The notes under the pieces are model-generated. The model was not told the DNA's origin. It saw only the letters and a program-made list of their open reading frames with translations, and made no database searches. A stretch of DNA of 64,000 bases from Odontesthes bonariensis (taxonomy: Eukaryota; Chordata; Actinopteri; Atheriniformes; Atherinopsidae), in the NCBI RefSeq assembly GCF_027942865.1, contig NC_134515.1, positions 21,784,227 through 21,848,226 on the forward strand, read 5' to 3'. This document shows positions 56,001 through 64,000 of the stretch, in pieces (position 1 is the first letter of the stretch; each line of letters opens with the position of its first letter). Made by a program: the position numbers and the translations under genes.

Positions 56001-59000
56001 GGTGTCAATGTGACCTGTGGAGGTGGTGGTGCTTTGATGGTCTGAAATCTGTGAAACCAGAGCCTTTCCACCAAGGCTTGCACCAATTTAGAGAGATGTC
56101 AAAAGGGTTTTGTCCCTTGATGACCGTGGGTCTTTGTAACATTGTCGTAACATTTTACTGTTTAGGTTTCTGTAGCTAAAACTGGGCTTTATCTGTCGTT
56201 CTCTTCCCACTAGAATCCTCATATTGGGACCCTGTCTACAGCACGACTGCAGTGCGAAAAAGTGACGGCTTGCGACGGTCACATTTTCTACAAAAAGCAA
56301 ATTTATTTTAACTTTGACCCGTTTTGTGCAAACTTACCTGTCAAGGCAGATGGGAGCGAAAAGAGAGCAGAGGAAGATGCGGGCGTCAGGGTGGCACTCT
56401 CTTGCAAGTAGTGGCAGCCAGCTTGCACTCTGTTGCACAGCCTCAGCTGGAGACTCGTGGCCCAGCAGGTTGGGCATCCTCATGTTGTCATAGCCGATGT
56501 TTTGGCACAAGGCCATGCCCGACGGGATGGGCACACAGCGAGAGGAGCTGCGGGGTTCCCATAGTCCACCGTCACTGATTGAAAGTGTCGACCTGAAGTT
56601 GGCTGGAGCACCAAGCTCTCCCCACCCTTCACCATCATCTTTCGCAGCAGCTCCTGGTTTAGATGGATGAGTATTTCCCAATGCCGTTTCACTGCTGCTC
56701 GCTATACTTGTCCTGTCCCTGGCTTTGTCCTTGAGTCCTGATCGACTCCTGCCCTCTGTCCTTACGTGTCTCTCCAGCCCTCCCTTTACTCTACCAGGAC
56801 TCAGTGCTGATGGGCTGCAAGGCCCAGCGAGAAGAAAGAGAAATAACAGAGAGGCTGAATAGGAGGACATTCTGGTTATAGAATGAGGAAATGTTGTCGT
56901 CTTGAGACAGAAGTCTGAAAGTAGGAGAAATGCTGAAGTAATAATGATCTCTGTGTGACAGTGGAGGAGAGGATGGCAGAATAGGTGTATTTATAGTGGG
57001 CAGTGAACGGATTTGCATAGGAAGGGGAAAGGGGAGGTGTAAAGAGCCGTAGGAAGAAGGGGTGGGGTAGAAATTGTAATGTTAAGAGTAATTTGCATTC
57101 ACTTCCATTTATGAGTATCTGACATAGCTGAAGATTTACTAAGTGAATTAATTGAATTTTGTCCACCGCTTGGACTGAGGAAGATGCTTTCCCTCATGTC
57201 GTGAAACTCCACATTTTCCTTTCAGCATTTCCTTTCAACCCACATTTATGCCTTTTGTAGTAAAGATAACAAATATCTGCGCACCAGGTCAAATAAACCT
57301 TCAAGAGAAGTTAATCAAAATATCTCTTGAAACAGCAAAACTTGCGAGACCCGTTGGTAGAAAAAAGGGGCACACTGCATGGGCATTTGTATGTGTGTGA
57401 GGATACAAAACAAAATTTGTGTTGTCCTGCTGTGTAGACATGGCCTGATTCCTGTTCTGACAAGCAGGTCACTTCCTTTCCGGGGGAGAAGGACCGACAG
57501 TTGGTGGGAGGGAGAAGAGGAAGGTTCAGTCCCTCTTCATTCATATCAGTTGTCCAGATTAATGAGGCTTGACTGGACAATGGGGATTAACCAAGGGTAC
57601 AGTGTAAGAGACACATGTGACAAACAAGGCCTCTACTGTACAAGGCGCCAACCTGCCGGAAACCTTTCATTAGAGGGGGTCATGACTGACAGACACGGTT
57701 GGATTGCCGATGAAAAAGGGAAAATCGTGGAACTGTACTATCTTCACACTTTAAGATAAAAGTAAAGTGTGGAAGATGAAGAACTGTGGGGTGTACTGGT
57801 TCAGGTTTTCCAGTAAGTTTAGAATGTGTAATGAGACTAAGCACAACAAAAATCTGATACTCTGTTACTCTTTGTGCTAAATGATATTAGCAGTTCCTGG
57901 CTCCCTGAGGACTGCGCTGTCCTCTCTGTGGAAGAAACCCAGTGTTGTCTCTCATTAAAACTGCCTTTGGGACAGGCTGAACTGCAAATGACTGTGAATA
58001 GTATGTATAGACACAAGGGAGTAGCTTGTATTTATTACATAAAGCTATGTACATTGCCATTATGGAGTTCTTCTGCTTAAAGACCGACTAAAACAGCAGG
58101 GAGGACAGGTATTAGTGCATCGTATACAATTCAATTCTTGAGCCTTGTTTTAAGGCAGTTCATTTTAATCATGTAAAAAAGCCCTATGTTTACCTATATT
58201 TTCCAGTTTGCTCAATTATTACAACATGTGTTTGTATGTATCTTTTTATTATATTTGATCAAAGGTGCTGAAGGGCTAGTGGGATTTGCTGGGTTTTTAT
58301 CAGCTTGCATTGATTAGACTGTCTCAAAAGGTTTTGTTACACTCTAATCAGTCAAAGATCAAGTCACAGCTGACAGAGATCTTTCTGATCCACTTAACTC
58401 TAATCAGTCAATTAACTTTGCTCCCGTTCATTAAGGAACCATTTTACTCACGTGTCTGCAGAAGTTCTAAGTGTTACTTTTCAAACTAAAATGTTCCAAA
58501 ATGAATTTAAGTGGCATTTTCATAATTGCTGAAATGTTTCTAAGTAGCTTTATTGTTACCTAACAGTCATGTGTAATCTCAAGGTGTGAACGTGTGAGAC
58601 ATCATGCACAACAGCAACTCTCAGGAAGTCAAGCGCAGTTTATCTGGTTTTGATTAGCCTTACCTAATCTCTAAACCAATTTCTTTGGTTTATCATAAAT
58701 CTTTTATCCACACTTTCATCTCAGTTAGGGATTTGTGATCGAGTTAAGGTGACTCATGGAAAAATCCCACTATACTGTATGGGATTTGTAATGATAAAAC
58801 TAGATCTGCGCAGTTGATTTCACTGATTTCAGTGACAATATGAACTAAATATGTCTGCTTTTTGGATGCGTGTTGCCCGATATGTAGTCCCTCACAGCAT
58901 TTGCCGCTCTTGTTTCATGTTTTTGATAGAGATCCCTGGCTTCCTGTCAGAAGAGGAGTGCCGGGTGGTGGTGCAGCTGGCTCAGCTCAAGGGTTTGATG

Positions 59001-62000
59001 GACAGCCACACAGTAGCGCCGAGCCAGAGACAAGAGGAATTTAACCAGCCACTACTTTCTCTCAGCACAGAGGAGGTCTTCGGTCTATTGGATCTCAATC
59101 AAGATGGGCTGCTTCAGAAGCAGGAGGTGACGACAAAGAAACACCGAGCATCCCATAGAGCTCCAGGAGAAAAACTGATTTCTTGGAACAAATTTCATGA
59201 GCTGTCAGAACATTGTTTACTTTTTGGTGAAATTAGAAAAACATTGTGGTCTTTCCTCCAGATTGTGAGTCATTCTCGCTCTCGAGATGGAACTTGGTTG
59301 AGCCCAGACAACCTACGGCAGATACTGACGGGTCTGGAAGCCTGCCCTACAGGTCTGTGCTCCTGCGGTACATTTAGGTTTGTACATACAGGTGGGACTG
59401 GTCTCTCTGATTCCATTTAGGGAAGAGTATAATTCATTTTGAGAAACCAAACAAAACAAAAACTGAAAGTTTTCATAATTTGCTGAATAGGTTTTTTTTT
59501 TTCTGAGATGCTTATCCAGCAGTCCAGAAACCTTGTTAATTTTCAGTTTAGATGCAGGTAGTAAATTAAGACACATTTTTAAGATGGTTGAAATTCATCC
59601 TCGTGTTTCTGTGCTACCACTTACATTTTTAACTAATGAATCTACCAGACTGGTGGACCTCAGCTTTGTGTGTGTGTGTCTGTGTGTGTTTGTGCCATGG
59701 CTGTGTACTGGTAAGTGTACAGTAGACTGCTGACTGGTGGCTGTGGTTGCGTGCAAGTCTTTGTGAGTGGCAAGGCAGGAAGAGGGGTGACACCATTTTG
59801 ACCTGATGCTATTGTGCCAGGCGTGCTACACATCCCAGTCCGGATGTGCCTTGTCCTATCTCATTAAAACCTGTTTATTCTCTAACCCCCTTCCTTAATT
59901 TCCCCCCGGATACCCTGTCTCCCACAACTCCCTTCTCCACTCTCTTTGGATGGCCCACCCCCCCTCCCCGACCATCTCTACTTTGGCACCCCAGAGCTAT
60001 TGTTGCGGCTGGGGCGCGGCCTCCCAGGGGAACTGATGGAGGCCAGACAATTTCAGCTGAGAGTACTAGCACATGGCTGAACAAAAGGGGAAGAAATAGG
60101 GGGAGAAAGAGGCTGTAGTAGAATATTTTTCACTGAACAAGAACTCAAGTGTGCATTCTATTGTGTTTAAATCGGGACAAGTTGGTTTAATGCTTTCTCT
60201 ACTTTTGTATCTCTGACAGGGATGCTGACATTGGGAGACTTTAGGCATGTTTATGATGTGTCCCAACTTCCAGGAGAGCAGCAAAGTGAGAAGCTCCACA
60301 CTCACTTCAAACAGAGAAGCAAGCATGCCTGGCTTTATCAAGGGCCCGGATCCCATCATGTGCTGCAGACACTCAGGAAGAGGTCACTACTGTACCTATT
60401 CCCACTTTGTCAAGCTCTGAGTCACCAATAAACTTGTAATTGAAATGAAACATCCTATTTCACTTTCTTCTGTTTTTTTACTCAGAGTCATCGGTTTGAC
60501 ACATTTGCCCTCTGCTCTGGCTGAACTGAGTGAACCACTGCAGGTAATCCGCTATGAGCACGGAGACTTTAGCAATGCCCATTATGACAGCAGCCCTTCC
60601 CGCTCAGAGACCACCTGTGGGCACACACGACTGGCAGGAAACACATCTTCTCTCACAGAGGTCTCTTGCAGGTATCTATGATTTATGCATTATTTTCTTA
60701 TTTTTTTTCATATTCCATTTACTTTTCAAGTTATACATATGTATATTTTGTTGTTGTTTTCATTATTGTGAGGTGTTTTTAATAGGTTGTAGGGTTCATT
60801 GTTAAGTTTCCTCCTTTTAAGTGTAATTTTATTCCAATGCCATGCTTTAGAAAGTTAGTGTTTGAGTACTAATAAAATGAAAGGAAAAATACTTTATTTA
60901 CCCCAAAGGGAAATTGTAATGTTGCCTCGACAATCGGTATAAACTGTCATTATGTACGGTTATTAGTGGCCGGCAGGAGCAGTCTCCTCTTTCGGAGGTG
61001 ACGAAGGAGCCTCTTCCTGAACACATTCTTTTTTTTTTGTTTGTTTTCAACGCTATATTATGTAGAAGGTGGGCAGTGTTGTTTCTTATGTTCATTCCAG
61101 AGCAATCCCCAACACAGAGCCAGCTTTTTCTTTTTAAAATTAGTTTAACTTTCCTTGAGGCACTGACTGAAATGCTGGTGCCCTAACAGATGGCTGCAGA
61201 GCAGATTGCACTCTCCACCACAGACTTATAAAAGATATTCAACATCTTGGTGCAGACACTGAAAGACCTAAGCTTCCTTAAGAACTAGTCTGCTCTGTCC
61301 CTTCTTGAGGACAGCCTCAGAGTTTCATTTCCATTCCAGTCTGCTGTCCAGGTAAATCGTCAGGAATCTGTATTCCTGAACCACCTCCACCTCATCCGTT
61401 TGGCTTATTCCTGCTCCTCCTAAAATCAACAGTCCTTTCCTCTACCTTGTTTACATTCAAGATGAGGTGATTGTTCCCACACCATGCCACAAAGTGGTTG
61501 GTCATTTCACTTATACTCAGCCTTTTATCCATCACTGACACACCCAACAACTGCAGAGGTGACAGGAGTCTGAATTATATTGGAAGTCTGAGGTGTACAG
61601 AGTCAAGAGAAACGGTGAGAGTTCAGTCCTCGGTGGTGCTCCTGTGCTGCTGACCACCTTCTCAGACACACAACCTTTGATTCTCACAAACCTGTCTGTT
61701 TGCGAGGTAGTCATTAGCCTGTTGTGGAGGCATCCACCTGTATTTTCTGGAGTTTCTTACATAACGGTACAAACTGAGTGATATTAAAAGCACCGGGGAA
61801 ATCAAAGAACATGGTCCTCATCGGCTTTGTCCAGATATGGGTGGGCTCGCTGAATCAGAAAACAACGTTTTCTTTTAACAAAACAATGTCCCTTTTGGTT
61901 ATGGGAGACATTTGAGAGTCACCCGTATTTGTTACTTCTTGTTCTCGTCATAGATATCTGACCGTCTTATTCTACCTCAGCTCTGTAGAGGATGGTGGTG

Positions 62001-63474
62001 AAATCACCTTCCCTGTGGCAGACAATCGCACCTATGAAGAGCAGGTGAATTTACTTTCATGATCTGTTATATTCTTTTTTTTTTAACCACTTTGAAAGCA
62101 TGACAACTATACTTGACCGTCCTGCTTCTGAAGATGCAGTAATATGATGACCAAACATTACCATGTTTTGAATATATAGAAATATAGGGAGTTTGTAGGT
62201 AAAAATGAGGTACACGCTTATACATTTACCACACCTTCAGCTCTACCTTTATGGGGTTCATACTGGACAAAATCTTTTGTCATTCAAAAAGAACATTGTT
62301 GCAAACGTGCATTTTCACATTTGAAACGAATGAACTTCAGCATCTTACAACTAAAGAGGTTTTGCTTGAAAGAGTCGGTGACAAAGACTGGTAGACACTT
62401 GTGCTTAACCTCCACAGAAAAGTTATTCTTGGGTATATACTAGCTTCTGAAGCGGAGGGTGCATTTACTTTTTCCAGTGATTAAAGTCACTTCAATTGAC
62501 ATTTTCGTTACATAAATTATTGAAAGTCGAAATGTTCGTTTTTTGGCGTTGTTCGTGTGTACACTCTTTCTTTTTTGTACAATGCTTCAAACAAAAGAAC
62601 TGAACGTTTTGTTGTCAGGATATGTTGAACTTGTCAGCAGTTTCCATGGGATGCCGACGATCACAGACACAAGCTTTTAGTTGTTTTTGCGTGTTTCAGG
62701 CACTGGTCCAGAATGGAGTTGATTTGACAGACACCCAGCAGACATGCGGCAGAGGGAATCTGAGAATGAAACCCACTGCTGGGACGGCCCTCCTCTGGTA
62801 CAACCACCTCTCTGACGGTAGAGGTAAGAATAGAAAGCTTTAGCTGTATCATATGCGCACCCAAACATGCAAGTGTTCTTTTCTTTATCCCAGTGTTTTT
62901 AGTTTTTATTTGAATAAATATTCATTTGGAGTTTAATACTGACAGGACACAGGAAAATTCTCGTAATGCGTATGGAAAAAAAAACAAAAAACTATTTACT
63001 AGTATATTTGTAGAATCTGTACAGAGCAGACAAAGCTGGCAACCAATACTGAAAGGTCATGTTATTCAGGAACCAGATAGTTTTTAGAAAACTATATACA
63101 CACAAAAAATAATCTGATTTTAGACGGATAGCAGGGGGAAATTGTCCTGTCCTGAAAAATCTACATTTGAAGTATTCCTTCTATATTACTCATACCTGTG
63201 CTGCCAATAGTAAATTCTGCACATATTGTTTGTCATCATTAGCATGGTTGTGTAGCGAGAGAGTTCAGACACTGAACTGTCCCCCCTGCAATCTAAGTCT
63301 AATCCCATTAAAAAGTCAAAAAATGTCATCTCCAAGCGTACCAGTGTCACAATCAAGGGTTAAAGTATCACTGCCGTCTTATATACTGTAAGGCAGCTGC
63401 TTTTGGCCAAAAGAATAGTGTTGAGTGTCTACATGGGGTAGACAGAGCCACCGTATATCAAGATTAGAAAGTGT

Positions 63475-63507
<33 letters not shown>

Positions 63508-63774
63508 TCCAAATCTACATCCGTAAATGCTTTTGGTCTTTTCCCCCTGGCTTCCACAGGTTGGATGGGTGAGCTAGATGAGTATTCCCTGCATGGCGAC
63601 TGCCCAATGAAGCGAGGGGTGAAGTGGGTGGCCAACAGCTGGGTAAATGTGGACCCAGATTACCAACAGCAGGCTCGCTACCAGAGACTAGTTGCCCAAA
63701 GGCAACAAGCTTCATCTGACACGGAGGACCATTATCAATCTCTTTCACACAGTGACCTCCACCAAGATCTATAG
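53012..63774 (+). CDS. p4htm: Transmembrane prolyl 4-hydroxylase (9 exons, 504 aa)
   Basis: A type II ER-membrane 2-oxoglutarate/Fe(II) dioxygenase related to collagen and HIF prolyl hydroxylases. Exons: 53012-53377, 53756-53837, 58930-59126, 59262-59352, 60220-60382, 60486-60671, 61954-62044, 62700-62823 and 63560-63774. All are in phase; human P4HTM has a similar length (502 aa). Features: a membrane segment at about 44-67 ([15 protein letters not shown]); [18 protein letters not shown] as in the family; a good EF-hand loop D204-N206-D208-G209-E215; a degenerate second EF-hand ([12 protein letters not shown]); HxD metal ligands H332 and D334 in NAHYDSS; and distal H445 and 2-oxoglutarate-binding K455 in [14 protein letters not shown]. 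The start is the first in-frame ATG before the acidic [14 protein letters not shown] segment. Intron 2 contains the whole sizzled-like gene on the other strand; intron 6 holds a LINE fragment. Confidence 0.96.
54596..54605 (-). terminator. Poly(A) signal of the sizzled-like gene
   Basis: Two overlapping AATAAA hexamers on the minus strand (AATAAATAAA), about 470 bases after the stop codon. Confidence 0.55.
55075..56870 (-). CDS. szl: Sizzled-like secreted frizzled-related protein (4 exons, 371 aa)
   Basis: A secreted protein with a frizzled cysteine-rich domain followed by a netrin-like domain. Exons in transcript order: 56870-56338, 55864-55689, 55610-55524 and 55394-55075, all GT-AG and in phase. 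Residues 1-22 form a signal peptide ([17 protein letters not shown]). The frizzled domain starts at C112 with [19 protein letters not shown] and includes PNLLGHES and [13 protein letters not shown], then [16 protein letters not shown]. The netrin-like part has the [16 protein letters not shown] segment and ends in [12 protein letters not shown]. In fish and frogs Sizzled inhibits Tolloid/BMP1 proteases and so protects Chordin (family knowledge). The fit to Sizzled is better than to sFRP1, sFRP2 or sFRP5. Residues 23-111 form an unusually long, basic and Ser/Gly-rich linker with no cysteine. A TATA box lies upstream. The gene is nested antisense in p4htm intron 2. Confidence 0.85.
56988..56995 (-). 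promoter_or_regulatory. TATA box of the sizzled-like gene
   Basis: TATAAATA on the minus strand, 118 bases upstream of the ATG. It would place the transcription start near 56960 and give a 5'UTR of about 90 bases. Confidence 0.6.
59353..60219 (+). other. p4htm intron 4
   Basis: 0.87 kb with a short GT-rich run near 59668-59690 and a C-rich stretch near 59880-59980. No other feature seen. Confidence 0.6.
60880..61870 (-). mobile_element. Fragment of a Rex1-like non-LTR retrotransposon
   Basis: On the minus strand the frame at 61690-61550 reads [18 protein letters not shown], then [15 protein letters not shown] and SDSCHL. This is the conserved reverse-transcriptase region of Rex1/CR1-type fish LINEs ([21 protein letters not shown]). 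Upstream sequence to about 61870 and downstream sequence to about 60880 fit the same element in order. It is broken by stops and small indels, contains no intact ORF and lies antisense in p4htm intron 6. Confidence 0.75.
62045..63559 (+). other. p4htm introns 7 and 8 (flanking exon 62700-62823)
   Basis: Two introns of about 655 and 736 bases around the eighth exon. Intron 8 has a run of about 30 T at 63477-63506, some 50 bases before its acceptor. No other feature recognised. Confidence 0.6.
63477..63506. repeat. Poly-T tract
   Basis: Thirty consecutive T in p4htm intron 8. Confidence 0.95.
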
Positions 63775-63933
63775 CCAGGTGTTGTACTGACATGACAAAG
63801 CAAGTTTACTTTTACAACTGAGTCCTTTTTTATATCAATGAATCCAGTGAGGTCTGGATGGTATTTCCACAATGTCGAATGTTGAAATCAAAATGAAAAT
63901 TGCACACTATAGCATCACATATCATCTCCTTTC

Positions 63934-63939
63934 AATAAA
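63934..63939 (+). terminator. Poly(A) signal of p4htm
   Basis: AATAAA 160 bases after the stop codon, giving a short 3'UTR. Confidence 0.7.
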
Positions 63940-64000
63940 ACTTTGATTTAGTTTTTGATATAAACTACAAGGGGAGGGTTTGACCAGTTTCATCGCAGTT

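Larger units (their letters stand above)
53838..58929 (+). other. p4htm intron 2 (5.1 kb), host of the nested gene
   Basis: Donor GTAAGT at 53838. The antisense szl transcript occupies about 54.59-56.96 kb. The flanks (53.84-54.58 kb and 57.0-58.9 kb) show no coding exon or recognisable repeat. Confidence 0.75.

Noticed and set aside
56324..56578. Plus-strand 84-codon frame
   Set aside because: Antisense shadow of the frizzled-domain exon of the sizzled-like gene.
59127..59261. Read-through of p4htm exon 3 into exon 4 as one long exon
   Set aside because: The intervening 135 bases are open in frame but have a GTGACG donor and a TTTCCTCCAG acceptor, and removing them restores the family alignment (QKQE-IVSHSR). 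A retained-intron isoform remains possible.

Overview
The window is vertebrate nuclear DNA, most likely from a teleost fish. Genes are split by GT-AG introns. The gene set includes a pineal-type parietopsin and a sizzled-type frizzled-related gene, both of which are absent from mammals. Introns carry (CA)n repeats and relics of Tc1-like and Rex1-like transposons of the kind common in fish. No prokaryotic features, tRNA, rRNA or CRISPR array were seen.

Layout from left to right. (1) 1-3514, minus: the 5' eight coding exons of ddx20 (Gemin3, a DEAD-box helicase), running off the left edge. (2) 4934-8103, plus: a complete five-exon opsin best matched to parietopsin, head-to-head with ddx20. (3) 8.1-10.8 kb: intergenic, with a LINE tail. 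(4) About 10.8-50.4 kb, minus: a PCTAIRE-family cyclin-dependent kinase (cdk18-like). It has 14 shared coding exons, two mutually exclusive first coding exons (45.5 kb and 33.4 kb), a probable non-coding first exon near 50.4 kb and a 3'UTR of about 2.4 kb. (5) 53012-63774, plus: a complete nine-exon p4htm (transmembrane prolyl 4-hydroxylase). (6) 55075-56870, minus: a complete four-exon sizzled/sFRP-like gene lying wholly inside p4htm intron 2.

I rebuilt all five gene models exon by exon. Every junction used has GT-AG ends and a compatible reading phase, and the complete proteins have lengths normal for their families: opsin 341 aa, kinase 472 or 490 aa, P4HTM 504 aa. The exception is the sizzled-like protein (371 aa), which has a long extra linker.

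The genes do not form a pathway. They cover SMN-complex RNP assembly (ddx20), pineal light sensing (opsin), cytoplasmic/neuronal kinase signalling (cdk), ER hydroxylation (p4htm) and extracellular BMP/Tolloid or Wnt control (szl). The points most worth following up are the antisense gene nested in p4htm, the kinase's alternative N-termini (one drops an RRLS phospho-site), its mixed CDK16/CDK18 character, three exact Pumilio-type motifs in its 3'UTR, the opsin's glycine at the classical counterion site, and the degenerate second EF-hand of P4HTM. I found no clear evidence of an undescribed system.
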